Shown: one piece after another, positions 7,789-15,996 of the stretch | Position numbering within the stretch: the first letter of the stretch is position 1 | Layout of the letters: the number at the start of each line of letters is the position of its first letter | From: JBAWXE01 sp037144255 | GTDB taxonomy: Bacteria > Bacteroidota > Bacteroidia > Chitinophagales > Chitinophagaceae | Direction of reading: 5' to 3' | DNA: 28,051 bases | NCBI GenBank assembly: GCA_037144255.1 | Contig: JBAWXE010000028.1 | Location: 1-28,051 of the forward strand | Notes under the pieces: model-generated | Database searches by the model: none | The model's input: the letters and a program-made list of their open reading frames with translations, nothing else | What the model was told of the DNA's origin: nothing | Made by a program: the position numbers and the translations under genes

Positions 7789-9024
7789 ATGAATCGTTTA
7801 TTGGTATGGCAACTTGCATTACGGTATTTAAGGGGTAAACGGACTGCCAATGCAGTACCGATACTCTCTCGTATCAGCATGGTAGCCATTGCTGTGGGTA
7901 GCTGTGCCATGATCATACTATTCTCTGTATTCAATGGTTTTGAACATGTAGTAGAAGACCTGTATAAAGCTTTCTATCCGGAAATAAAGATCACTGCTAG
8001 CAAAGGAAAATTCCTCTCAATTGATAATATACAAGTATTTAAGATCAAAGCCACTGCAGGTATCAATAAAACTTCCTATGTCATTGAAGACAATGTGCTG
8101 GTGAATAGCAATAGCAACGAAATGATAGCTACACTCAAAGGCATTGACGGCAATTATTTTGAGGTAAACAATGTAAAACCGTACATCATTGCCGGGCACG
8201 ATTCAGTATCTGCAGGAGACAGACCCACAGCTATTGTAGGGGCACATATACAAGCATTAATGGAATTGGATGTGAATACTTTGTTTGACAGAATAATGAT
8301 AACGTATCCTAATGCTAAGCACAGTGGACCCATATTAGATCCCTCATCTGCATTCCAGACACTGGACCTAAAACCCGATGGTGTGTTTCGTATTCAAGAC
8401 GATTTTGATGGTAAATACATATTGGCTGCACTGCCATTAGTACAAACACTTTTGCAACAAGAGGGGAAATACTCTTCTATAGAATTGAGCCTGAAACCCC
8501 TTTCTGATGCCGATGTGATAAAAAAATCATTGCAACAAACCCTTGGTAACAGCTATCATGTAGAAACAAGATACGAGCAGAACAAAGCGTTGTATATGGT
8601 GATGCGTACGGAGAAGTGGGCAGTATATGTAATCCTGTTGTTTGTATTACTGATAGCTTCATTCAATATGGTGGGTGCGCTTGCCCTGCTTGTATTAGAA
8701 AAACAAAAGGACATTGCCATACTCAGAGCGATGGGTGCTAACCCTTCTGACGTCAGAAAAATATTCCTTGCAGAGGGAATACTATGGTCGCTTACAGGCG
8801 GATTAATTGGCATCCTTTTAGGCACATTACTTTGCCTGGGTCAACAATATTTCCATTGGATAAGGCTCGATGGTGCATTTATTATAGATGCCTACCCTGT
8901 AAGTATGCTATGGACAGATTTTATACTGGTTGTAGTTACTGTTGTAGTTGTAGGTTTTCTGGCAGCATGGTACCCTGCCATGCGTGCCACCAAAGTAGAA
9001 GCCCCTACCTTAAAAAGCTCTTAA
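7789..9024 (+). CDS. FtsX/LolC-LolE-type ABC transporter permease
   Basis: A 411-residue inner-membrane permease of the MacB/LolC/LolE type, whose members pull lipoproteins or other envelope substrates from the membrane using a separate ATPase. The layout fits: a cytoplasmic N-terminus (QLALRYLRGKR), a first membrane helix near 29-51, a large periplasmic domain to about residue 270, then three helices near 277-303, 325-352 and 374-400. The FtsX-domain signature LLVLEKQKDIAILRAMGANP follows the second helix. The opening LALRYLRGKRTANAVPILSRISM resembles LolC/LolE, but no LolD-type ATPase lies nearby, so the substrate remains inferred. It follows rbfA by 3 bases. It converges on argS with only 9 bases between stops and no visible terminator. 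Confidence 0.88.
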   Translation: MNRLLVWQLALRYLRGKRTANAVPILSRISMVAIAVGSCAMIILFSVFNGFEHVVEDLYKAFYPEIKITASKGKFLSIDNIQVFKIKATAGINKTSYVIEDNVLVNSNSNEMIATLKGIDGNYFEVNNVKPYIIAGHDSVSAGDRPTAIVGAHIQALMELDVNTLFDRIMITYPNAKHSGPILDPSSAFQTLDLKPDGVFRIQDDFDGKYILAALPLVQTLLQQEGKYSSIELSLKPLSDADVIKKSLQQTLGNSYHVETRYEQNKALYMVMRTEKWAVYVILLFVLLIASFNMVGALALLVLEKQKDIAILRAMGANPSDVRKIFLAEGILWSLTGGLIGILLGTLLCLGQQYFHWIRLDGAFIIDAYPVSMLWTDFILVVVTVVVVGFLAAWYPAMRATKVEAPTLKSS

Positions 9025-9033
9025 AGAGAATAA

Positions 9034-10833
9034 CTACATTTTCTCCGGCATTCTTATACCCATCAAGCCCATGGCCTGGCGCAATATCTGCGCGGTCATA
9101 ATTATCAGCATTAGTCGCAATTCCTTTTTCTCTTCATTTTCTGCCTGAGAGATACTATGCTTATCATAGAAAGAATTGAACAGCTGTGCCAGCATAAAGG
9201 AATAATTACATAGCAAAGAAGGGTTGTATTCTATAGCCGCATTTTCCAGTATGTATGGATATGATTCTAAGGCTACCAACAAGTCTCTTTCTGCGGGAGC
9301 TATCTCTTGTGTCAATTTAAAAGCATTGAACTTTGTGTGCGATGGCATCAGTGGCACTTGTTCTTTACGCAGTATAGAACATATGCGTGCATGTGCATAC
9401 TGTATAAAAGTAGCCGTGAAACCATGCAGATCTATAGACTCTTTAGGATCGAAGATCATCTTCTTTTTAGGATCTACCCGCAGCAAGTAGAATTTCAATG
9501 CACCCAGTCCTATGGTTTCATACAATTTATGCAGCTCTTCCGTAGTAAAGCCTTCTGTCTTACCAGCTTCTTCTGTTTGTTGTTGTGCCAGCGATATCAT
9601 CTCTGCCACCATATCATCTGCATCTACTACAGTACCCTCACGGCTTTTCATTCTACCCGATGGTAGTTCTACCATACCATATGATAAATGGTATATTCCT
9701 TCTGCACATGGTTCACCCAGTTTGGTAAGTATATGTTTCAACACTTGCATATGGTAATTCTGCTCATCAGCTATTACATATACAGATTTGTTCAGTTTAT
9801 AGTCATTGTATTTAAGTATGGCGGTACCAATATCCTGTGTCATGTAAACAGAAGTGCCATCTCCACGCAACAGTAATTTTTGATCAAGTCCATCGGCTGT
9901 AAGGTCTATCCACACAGACCCATCTTCCTTTTTGAAAAGCACTCCTTTTTTCAATCCTTCTTCTACTACATTTTTACCCAGCAAGTAAGTGTCACTTTCA
10001 TAATAATACTTGTCAAAATCTACACCCAGTTTTTTATACGAAACATCGAAACCTGCATATACCCAGCTATTCATCATCTGCCATAATTTACGTACTTCTT
10101 GATCCCCCGATTCCCATTTACGCAACATGTCTTGTGCATCTTTCATTATAGAAGCCTCCTTCTCTGCGGTTTTTTCATCCATGCCTCTTGCTACCAATGC
10201 AGCTATCTCTGCTTTATATACATCGTTGAATTTTACATAATAGTCCCCAACTAGATGGTCGCCTTTTATGCCAGTACTTTCCGGTGTGGCACCATTAGCA
10301 TAACGCTGCCAGGCTATCATAGACTTGCATATATGTATGCCTCTATCGTTTATAAGGTTAGCCTTTATTACCTGATTGCCATTAGCCCTCAACAAAGATG
10401 ACATTGCACTTCCTAAGAAAATATTTCTTAAGTGCCCAAAGTGTAGCGGCTTATTAGTGTTTGGGGATGAATATTCTACCATAACACGAACATCATGGCT
10501 AGCTTTTTCTCCATAATTCGGATTATTGAATTCATTCAATAGGAAATTGGCCCAATAACTGTCTCGAACTGTTACATTCAGGAAACCGCTTACAATATCA
10601 AATCGCGAAAGTAACTCTGTATGTTCCAGCAGGTAGCTGCCTAACTGATTGCCTAATACATCCGGTTTTTGACGCAATGCCTTAACAAAAGGGAATAGTA
10701 CAATGGTATAATCACCGGTAAACTCAGGTTTGGTCTGGTTAATAGTGATCATAGAAGCAGTAATGGTTGCCTCAGGAAAGAGATACTTTAAAGCATTCTC
10801 TGTAGCCAGCTTCAGCTGTACAGCAAGGATCAT
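9034..10833 (-). CDS. argS: Arginyl-tRNA synthetase
   Basis: A class I aminoacyl-tRNA synthetase that charges tRNA-Arg. The 599 residues include the N-terminal Arg-specific Add-1 region, the ATP-binding block YSSPNTNKPLHFGHLRN with the HIGH-type motif HFGH at residues 131-134, and the central DRGIHICKSMIAWQRYANG. The KMSK equivalent is in MVELPSGRMKSREGTVVDAD. The C-terminal DALR anticodon-binding domain ends in the usual short hydrophobic tail (LMGIRMPEKM). Length is normal for Bacteroidota ArgS. It stands alone, divergent from a lipoprotein gene, with its own -7 box 16 bases upstream. Its 3' end faces the permease gene 9 bases away. Confidence 0.96.
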   Translation of the reverse strand: MILAVQLKLATENALKYLFPEATITASMITINQTKPEFTGDYTIVLFPFVKALRQKPDVLGNQLGSYLLEHTELLSRFDIVSGFLNVTVRDSYWANFLLNEFNNPNYGEKASHDVRVMVEYSSPNTNKPLHFGHLRNIFLGSAMSSLLRANGNQVIKANLINDRGIHICKSMIAWQRYANGATPESTGIKGDHLVGDYYVKFNDVYKAEIAALVARGMDEKTAEKEASIMKDAQDMLRKWESGDQEVRKLWQMMNSWVYAGFDVSYKKLGVDFDKYYYESDTYLLGKNVVEEGLKKGVLFKKEDGSVWIDLTADGLDQKLLLRGDGTSVYMTQDIGTAILKYNDYKLNKSVYVIADEQNYHMQVLKHILTKLGEPCAEGIYHLSYGMVELPSGRMKSREGTVVDADDMVAEMISLAQQQTEEAGKTEGFTTEELHKLYETIGLGALKFYLLRVDPKKKMIFDPKESIDLHGFTATFIQYAHARICSILRKEQVPLMPSHTKFNAFKLTQEIAPAERDLLVALESYPYILENAAIEYNPSLLCNYSFMLAQLFNSFYDKHSISQAENEEKKELRLMLIIMTAQILRQAMGLMGIRMPEKM

Positions 10834-10849
10834 CTGTTATATTTTGATG

Positions 10850-10857
10850 CAAAAATA
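10850..10857 (-). promoter_or_regulatory. -7 promoter element of argS
   Basis: TATTTTTG on the minus strand, a perfect TAnnTTTG match, 16 bases before the argS ATG. It implies a leader of only about 10 bases. Confidence 0.55.
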
Positions 10858-10965
10858 CAATATGAAAATACATCTTCTTAAAAAGTATTTTAATATAAGG
10901 TTTGTAACTAATGTCTGTTATTGGTAAAAAATTCAGAATACAACAGTCTGTATGCAATATCCTAT

Positions 10966-10973
10966 TATCTTTG
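10966..10973 (+). promoter_or_regulatory. -7 promoter element of the lipoprotein gene
   Basis: TATCTTTG, a perfect TAnnTTTG match, 20 bases before the ATG at 10994. It excludes the in-frame ATG at 10952, which would lie upstream of transcription. Confidence 0.6.
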
Positions 10974-10993
10974 CCTGCTTCGATATTCAACGT

Positions 10994-12073
10994 ATGAAAA
11001 AAATATTTTTACCGGCACTCTGCTTTTTATTTGCTTTAAGCATCATTTCATGCTCAGAGAAATTTAATGTGGCCGCTCCATATAAATCTGTTACTGTAGT
11101 TTACGGCTTGCTCAATATGAGCGATACTGCACAATATATACGTATTCAGAAATCTTTTTTGGATGAGAATAAGAGTGCTTTGGTGATGGCTCAAAACCCC
11201 GATTCCAACTACAATGCAAGGATCATTGTAGTAATAAAAGAGCTCAGTTCGTCATATACCATTAGTACCGATACACTACACAGAGTAGACTTGAACAAAG
11301 AAGGCTATCCTAAAGATAGCGGTGTGTTTTTCTCTAGTGTCAACTATGCTTATAAATACAAACACCCTCTTAACGCTGACTATACATACAGATTGGTGAT
11401 CACAGACACCGGTACTGGGGTTGTGGATTCTGCCGAAACTGTTGTGATCAGTAACGACCCTTCAGCATTTGTAGTAAAAGATTTTGAAGCTGCTTATCCA
11501 TCTGTACGTTCTCCTTTTAATTTTACTCATATTTTCCCTTCACAGAGTGCTTATACACTCAGAACCATAGTTCCTTTGAATGTTCAGGTATTATCAGGTA
11601 TTATCCGTTTCAATTGGGTAGATAGTAATTTGGTGAGCTTGAAAGGAACACCTAAATATGCTGATTTTGATTTCTGTGATAAGAATTTTGGTGCCAATAC
11701 CACTTCCCCTACCAATGTCAGCTTGTCGAACCTCAATACTAATTTTTACGATTTTCTAGCCAGCTCTATTGGTACTCCTAGCGACCCTAGTGTGGTTCGT
11801 TATCTTACTGGTTGCGATTTCACAATATATGCAGCAACATCAGATTTCTACACCTACCAACAGGTACAACAAACAGAAAGTGGCGGATTGACCAGCGAAG
11901 AAATAAAACCAAATTATACTAATATAAAAGGTAAGGACGTAATAGGCCTGTTTACTTGCAGATGTACACGCTCCAACCCATATAAAATGTATATCTATAA
12001 TGAAACAGTAGACTCTCTAATGGCCAGCCCTCTAACATCAGCTTTACAAATACGCGGTCAAATATCTCATTGA
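10994..12073 (+). CDS. Outer-membrane-type lipoprotein of unknown function (possibly DUF4249-like)
   Basis: From the ATG at 10994 the protein has 359 residues. MKKIF, a hydrophobic core, and the lipobox I-I-S-C place a lipidated Cys at residue 20. The mature part opens with a strand-rich segment (KSVTVVYGLLNMSDTAQYIR) followed by repeated short strands, suggesting beta-sandwich domains. The pattern of an N-terminal 'value of an interface' strand and an RIQKSFLDE block recalls the DUF4249 lipoproteins of Bacteroidota, but I cannot confirm that by eye. No enzyme motif is visible. The reading frame is open from an ATG at 10952, but that would spoil the signal peptide and precede the promoter. 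It ends 26 bases before a strong terminator and is transcribed alone. Confidence 0.8.
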   Translation: MKKIFLPALCFLFALSIISCSEKFNVAAPYKSVTVVYGLLNMSDTAQYIRIQKSFLDENKSALVMAQNPDSNYNARIIVVIKELSSSYTISTDTLHRVDLNKEGYPKDSGVFFSSVNYAYKYKHPLNADYTYRLVITDTGTGVVDSAETVVISNDPSAFVVKDFEAAYPSVRSPFNFTHIFPSQSAYTLRTIVPLNVQVLSGIIRFNWVDSNLVSLKGTPKYADFDFCDKNFGANTTSPTNVSLSNLNTNFYDFLASSIGTPSDPSVVRYLTGCDFTIYAATSDFYTYQQVQQTESGGLTSEEIKPNYTNIKGKDVIGLFTCRCTRSNPYKMYIYNETVDSLMASPLTSALQIRGQISH

Positions 12074-12099
12074 CAAGATTGCAGTATTAATATATTTAA

Positions 12100-12136
12100 T
12101 ATGCCCTTATGTACTTCCATAAGGGCATATTTATTT
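12100..12136 (+). terminator. Rho-independent terminator after the lipoprotein gene
   Basis: Perfect 12-base inverted repeat TATGCCCTTATG (12100-12111) and CATAAGGGCATA (12118-12129) with a 6-base loop, followed by TTTATTT. It isolates the lipoprotein gene from dnaK. Confidence 0.85.
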
Positions 12137-12161
12137 CAGTTTGACAGTATCGCTGACATTA

Positions 12162-12195
12162 TTGCCGAAAATTGGCAAATGGCACATGTATTGAA
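12162..12195 (+). promoter_or_regulatory. Candidate sigma-54-type promoter and palindrome upstream of dnaK
   Basis: TGGCAC (12180-12185), five bases, then TTGAA (12191-12195) matches the sigma-54 consensus TGGCAC-N5-TTGCW except for A in place of the -12 C. Just upstream, TTGCC (12162-12166) and GGCAA (12174-12178) form an inverted repeat with a 7-base spacer. No good TAnnTTTG box lies within 40 bases of the dnaK ATG, in contrast with most other genes here. Transcription from this site would give a leader of about 60 bases. Confidence 0.4.
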
Positions 12196-12266
12196 GGAAG
12201 TTATTTAACGTAAAGGATACTTTATATAGAAGGACACTTTAAACAAATTTATACAATATATATATT

Positions 12267-14153
12267 ATGGGAAAAATTATTGGAATTGACCTCGGAACAA
12301 CAAACTCTTGCGTATCTGTAATGGAAGGTAACGAACCTGTCGTTATAGCTAATGATGAGGGGCGTCGTACCACACCATCTGTGGTAGCATTTATGAAGAA
12401 CGGTGAACGTAAAGTAGGAGACCCTGCTAAACGTCAGGCTATCACCAACCCTACTAACACTATCATGTCTATCAAGCGCTTCATGGGTCATCGTTTTGAC
12501 GAAGTAACTGCTGATATAGCACATGGATCCTACAAAGTAGTAAAAGGAGATAACAACACTCCACGCGTAGATATAGACGGACGCATGTACACTCCACAAG
12601 AAATATCTGCTATGATCCTTCAGAAAATGAAGAAAACAGCAGAAGAATTCTTGGGACATGAAGTGAACGAAGCGGTAATTACCGTACCTGCTTATTTTAA
12701 CGATGCTCAGCGTCAGGCTACTAAAGAAGCCGGTGAGATCGCAGGTCTGAATGTTCGTCGTATCATCAACGAACCTACAGCCGCTGCTCTTGCTTACGGT
12801 TTCGACAAACAACACAAAGACAGCAAGATCGCAGTATTCGACTTAGGTGGCGGTACATTCGATATCTCAATCTTAGAATTGGGCGATGGCGTATTTGAAG
12901 TGAAATCTACTAATGGTGATACTCACTTAGGTGGTGATGACTTTGATAAAGTAGTAATGGACTGGATGGCAGACGAATTCAAGAAAGACGAAGCAGTAGA
13001 TCTGCGTAAAGATCCTATGGCTTGGCAACGTCTGAAAGAAGCTGCAGAAAAAGCTAAGATAGAATTGTCTTCTTCTCAGGAAACAGAAATTAACCTTCCT
13101 TATATTACTGCGGTAGATGGTGCACCAAAACACTTGGTGAAAAAATTGAGTCGTGCAAAATTCGAACAACTGTCGGACAGCCTAGTAGAGCGAACACTCG
13201 AACCTTGCCGCAAAGCGCTGAAAGATGCAGGTCTGAGCACTAACGATATCGACGAGATCGTATTGGTAGGTGGTTCTACACGTATACCTAAAATTCAGGA
13301 AGTAGTAGAAAAATTCTTCGGCAAAAAAGCCAACAAGAGTGTGAACCCTGATGAAGTAGTAGCAATAGGTGCTGCTATACAAGGTGGTGTATTGACTGGT
13401 GATGTTAAGGATGTATTGCTCTTAGACGTTACTCCTCTTTCTCTCGGTATCGAAACATATGGTGGTGTAATGACTCGTTTGATAGAATCCAACACTACTA
13501 TTCCTACTAAGAAGAGTGAAGTATTCTCTACTGCCAGCGACAACCAACCTAGTGTAGAGATCAGTGTACTGCAAGGCGAACGCCCTATGGCAAAAGACAA
13601 TAAAGCTCTGGGTCGTTTCGTATTGGATGGCATACCCCCTGCACAACGTGGTGTACCACAAGTAGAAGTAATATTCGATATTGATGCTAATGGCATCCTG
13701 CATGTAACTGCTAAGGACAAAGGCACCGGTAAACAACAAAACATTCGTATCGAAGCAGGTAGCGGACTAAGCAAAGAAGAGATCGAGCGCATGAAAAATG
13801 AAGCTAAGATCAATGAAGATGCTGATAAGAAAGTACGTGAACGCGTAGAAAAATTGAATATGGCCGATGGTATGGTGTTCAGCTCAGAAAAACAACTGAA
13901 AGAATACGGTGATAAAATACCTGCTGATAAAAAAGAACCAATAGAATCTGCGCTTACTAAACTAAAAGAAGCTCACAAAGCTGAAGACATAGATGGTATA
14001 GACAAAGCTCTGGAAGAATTAAATACAGCTTGGACTGCTGCCAGCGAACACATGTATGCACAAGGTGGACAACCGGGTGCTGATGGTGCTCAACAACAAC
14101 ATGCAGGTCATGATGGTGGTGTTGCTGATGCAGAATATGAAGAAGTAAAATAA
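12267..14153 (+). CDS. dnaK: Molecular chaperone DnaK (Hsp70)
   Basis: DnaK is the ATP-dependent Hsp70 chaperone that, with DnaJ and GrpE, folds and protects proteins in the cytoplasm. The 628-residue protein is canonical: GIDLGTTNSCVSVMEG at the N-terminus, VPAYFNDAQRQATKEAGEIA, NEPTAAALAYGFD, the phosphate-binding IAVFDLGGGTFDISI, and VLVGGSTRIPKIQ. The interdomain linker (DVLLLDVTPLSLGIET) and substrate-binding domain follow, then a helical lid and a glycine/glutamine-rich tail with several His, ending EEVK. Neither grpE nor dnaJ is adjacent, so it is a single-gene unit bounded by terminators on both sides. The upstream region is 193 bases and holds the candidate sigma-54 site, which would fit stress control. 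A separate J-domain protein is encoded 11 kb further right. Confidence 0.98.
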   Translation: MGKIIGIDLGTTNSCVSVMEGNEPVVIANDEGRRTTPSVVAFMKNGERKVGDPAKRQAITNPTNTIMSIKRFMGHRFDEVTADIAHGSYKVVKGDNNTPRVDIDGRMYTPQEISAMILQKMKKTAEEFLGHEVNEAVITVPAYFNDAQRQATKEAGEIAGLNVRRIINEPTAAALAYGFDKQHKDSKIAVFDLGGGTFDISILELGDGVFEVKSTNGDTHLGGDDFDKVVMDWMADEFKKDEAVDLRKDPMAWQRLKEAAEKAKIELSSSQETEINLPYITAVDGAPKHLVKKLSRAKFEQLSDSLVERTLEPCRKALKDAGLSTNDIDEIVLVGGSTRIPKIQEVVEKFFGKKANKSVNPDEVVAIGAAIQGGVLTGDVKDVLLLDVTPLSLGIETYGGVMTRLIESNTTIPTKKSEVFSTASDNQPSVEISVLQGERPMAKDNKALGRFVLDGIPPAQRGVPQVEVIFDIDANGILHVTAKDKGTGKQQNIRIEAGSGLSKEEIERMKNEAKINEDADKKVRERVEKLNMADGMVFSSEKQLKEYGDKIPADKKEPIESALTKLKEAHKAEDIDGIDKALEELNTAWTAASEHMYAQGGQPGADGAQQQHAGHDGGVADAEYEEVK

Positions 14154-14177
14154 CATATAGTAATAGGTATCAATAAA

Positions 14178-14205
14178 AAAACGACCGGTAAATACCGGTC
14201 GTTTT
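14178..14205. terminator. Bidirectional terminator between dnaK and the DinB-fold gene
   Basis: Perfect 13-base inverted repeat AAAACGACCGGTA (14178-14190) and TACCGGTCGTTTT (14193-14205). T-runs follow on both strands, and it lies in the gap between the convergent genes, so it can serve both. Confidence 0.85.
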
Positions 14206-14224
14206 CTATTTAACGACTTTCCTT

Positions 14225-14716
14225 TTACATTCCAGCGAAAGTCACTAAGTCCATTGAAGGCAGTTTTTTTACTCCCACTTGCCTGAGCATAGTGATCAAT
14301 TGCCCTCTGTGATAAGTAGAATGGTTGAACACATGGTTCAATGTAGTATATACAGGTGATTTGTGCGATTGTTTCTTCCTATCGTAGAACTGGAATACAT
14401 GCTCCAGCCCCTTGTCATCATATTGGCGGTCAATGAATTGTGCCAACACATCAGATACCCGCTCCCAATCCTTACAAGCTTCCTGAAAAGTGCCTTTAAA
14501 GATGCTTTCAGCCCACACAGGCTGCTCTGTCAATTGCAAACGCTCCAGCCATATTAGCTCTGCACTCCATATATGGTAAACAGTAGCCCTGATAGTAGCA
14601 AAACTGCTAACCAGCTCCTGATCCAGCTGTTCCTCCTCTAATTTTAATAATACGTCTATTATTCGTTTATTCGCCCATACATTGTACTTGGCAAATTGCA
14701 GTAGTATTTCCTTCAT
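14225..14716 (-). CDS. DinB-fold protein, putative metal-binding
   Basis: From the ATG at 14716 the protein has 163 residues, the usual size of the DinB/YfiT family of four-helix-bundle, often metal-binding proteins. It opens with KEILLQFAKYNVWANKRIIDVL, the typical first helix with Y-N-x-W-A-N. The putative metal triad is visible: H48 in VYHIW, then H132 and H136 in HVFNHSTYHRGQ, a spacing expected of the family. Members include thiol-transferases (BshB2 neighbours, DinB S-transferases) and damage-induced proteins, but most have no known function, and I assign none. The frame runs on to an ATG at 14758, which would overlap the divergent gene and lie upstream of the promoter, so 14716 is preferred. 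Confidence 0.85.
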   Translation of the reverse strand: MKEILLQFAKYNVWANKRIIDVLLKLEEEQLDQELVSSFATIRATVYHIWSAELIWLERLQLTEQPVWAESIFKGTFQEACKDWERVSDVLAQFIDRQYDDKGLEHVFQFYDRKKQSHKSPVYTTLNHVFNHSTYHRGQLITMLRQVGVKKLPSMDLVTFAGM

Positions 14717-14725
14717 GCTATCTTG

Positions 14726-14733
14726 TAACTTTG
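14726..14733 (+). promoter_or_regulatory. -7 promoter element of the trans-sulfuration gene
   Basis: TAACTTTG, a perfect TAnnTTTG box, 24 bases before the ATG at 14758. It faces a second -7 box on the other strand only 4 bases away. Confidence 0.6.
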
Positions 14734-14737
14734 TTGG

Positions 14738-14745
14738 CAAAATTA
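14738..14745 (-). promoter_or_regulatory. -7 promoter element of the DinB-fold gene
   Basis: TAATTTTG on the minus strand, a perfect TAnnTTTG box, 21 bases before the ATG of the DinB-fold gene. It overlaps the start region of the opposite promoter. Confidence 0.6.
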
Positions 14746-14757
14746 ATAAGTCTACCA

Positions 14758-15978
14758 ATGACTGACACTAATAATTTGGGTATCGAGACAATATGTATCC
14801 ATGGCGGACACATTCCGGAGAATAACAGGGCACACTTAACACCGATTTATGCCTCCAGTACTTACACTTTCGATAGTGCGGAACAGGCTATCGCTATTTT
14901 CAAAGGCGAAGAGAAAGGTTATGTATATGGTCGATTTGGCAATCCTACTATCAATGAGGCAGAAGAAAAGATAGCCTTATTAGAAGCTTTTGGCATCAAA
15001 GGGAAAGATGGCAAAACACTGCAACTGAAAGCCATCTTGCATTCATCCGGTATGGCTGCCATTACTACCATGCTGCTCAGCAATATGAAAACCGGTGAAA
15101 AGATCATCACTCACCAATCATTATACGGTGGCACACAGGAGATGATAGATAAGATATTACCAGATCTAGGTATGGAAGCTATTATAGTTGATTTTCACGA
15201 TTTGAATAAAGTGGAGGCTACTATAAAGGCAAATAAGAACATCACAATGATGTATTTGGAAACCCCAGCTAACCCTACCCTACAATGCATAGACCTGCCT
15301 GCTTTATCTGCTTTAGGCAAAAGCCATGGACTAACTGTATGTGCTGATAATACTTTTGCCACACCTTATCTACAACAACCTTTCAAATACGAAATAGACT
15401 ATGTAATGCATTCTACTACCAAGTTCCTGAACGGACATGGCACTGCAGTAGGTGGCATACTAATAGGTAGAGATCTGGAGAAGATGAATACCAAGGTAAC
15501 CAAGTTCCACCGCTTATTGGGTGGTAACAGTAATGGTTTCGAAGCATTCTTGCTTACAAATGGCCTCCGTACATTCAGCCTGCGTATGGAACGCCACTGC
15601 AGCAATGCAGAGAAAGTAGCAGACTTTCTGGAACAACACCCTTCTGTAGCTCGTGTGAACTATGTGGGCCTTAGCTCCCACCCCGACCATGCCATAGCTA
15701 TGAAACAAATGAAACATGCAGGTGCCGTAATGAGCTTTGAATTGAAAGGTGGTTTTGATGCCGGCACTCGCTTTATCAACAAACTAAAAGTATGTACCAG
15801 CGCTGTTTCACTAGGCACATGCGACACACTGATTTCTCACCCTGCTTCTACTACGCATGTAGGAGTACCTCGCGAAAAACGTCTGGAATTTGGCATTACA
15901 GATGGTCTTATCCGCATGAGTGTGGGTATAGAAACAGTAGAAGATATTATCAATGATCTGAATCAAGCTATTAGCTAA
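14758..15978 (+). CDS. PLP-dependent trans-sulfuration enzyme (cystathionine gamma-synthase/lyase type)
   Basis: From the ATG at 14758 the protein has 406 residues and belongs to the Cys/Met-metabolism PLP enzyme family, fold type I. The family includes cystathionine gamma-synthase, cystathionine gamma-lyase, O-acyl-homoserine sulfhydrylase and methionine gamma-lyase. Visible active-site features are YGRFGNPT (Y58, R60) contacting PLP phosphate across the dimer, HSSGMAA near 95-101, the D197 pyridine-N ligand in ADNTFATP, and the Schiff-base lysine K222 in HSTTKFLNGHG. The position that is Cys in true methionine gamma-lyases (YGCT) is Gly here (YGGTQ), arguing against that activity. The exact substrate cannot be fixed from sequence. 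A thiolase gene starts 18 bases after it and ACMSD follows, forming one operon. Confidence 0.9.
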   Translation: MTDTNNLGIETICIHGGHIPENNRAHLTPIYASSTYTFDSAEQAIAIFKGEEKGYVYGRFGNPTINEAEEKIALLEAFGIKGKDGKTLQLKAILHSSGMAAITTMLLSNMKTGEKIITHQSLYGGTQEMIDKILPDLGMEAIIVDFHDLNKVEATIKANKNITMMYLETPANPTLQCIDLPALSALGKSHGLTVCADNTFATPYLQQPFKYEIDYVMHSTTKFLNGHGTAVGGILIGRDLEKMNTKVTKFHRLLGGNSNGFEAFLLTNGLRTFSLRMERHCSNAEKVADFLEQHPSVARVNYVGLSSHPDHAIAMKQMKHAGAVMSFELKGGFDAGTRFINKLKVCTSAVSLGTCDTLISHPASTTHVGVPREKRLEFGITDGLIRMSVGIETVEDIINDLNQAIS

Positions 15979-15996
15979 TTAATAAAACATATAAAA

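Noticed and set aside
10952..10993. Upstream ATG for the lipoprotein gene
   Set aside because: It precedes the likely transcription start and would bury the lipoprotein signal peptide.
12249..13813. Long open frames on the minus strand opposite dnaK
   Set aside because: They lie wholly antisense to a highly conserved gene and show low-complexity, Tyr/Phe/Cys-rich translations typical of shadow frames.
14717..14758. Longer starts for the two divergent genes (14758 minus, 14731 plus)
   Set aside because: They would make the two genes overlap and extend through both promoters; the shorter starts fit the families.
14758..15978. Methionine gamma-lyase as a firm name
   Set aside because: The diagnostic active-site Cys is Gly here, so only the family-level name is given.
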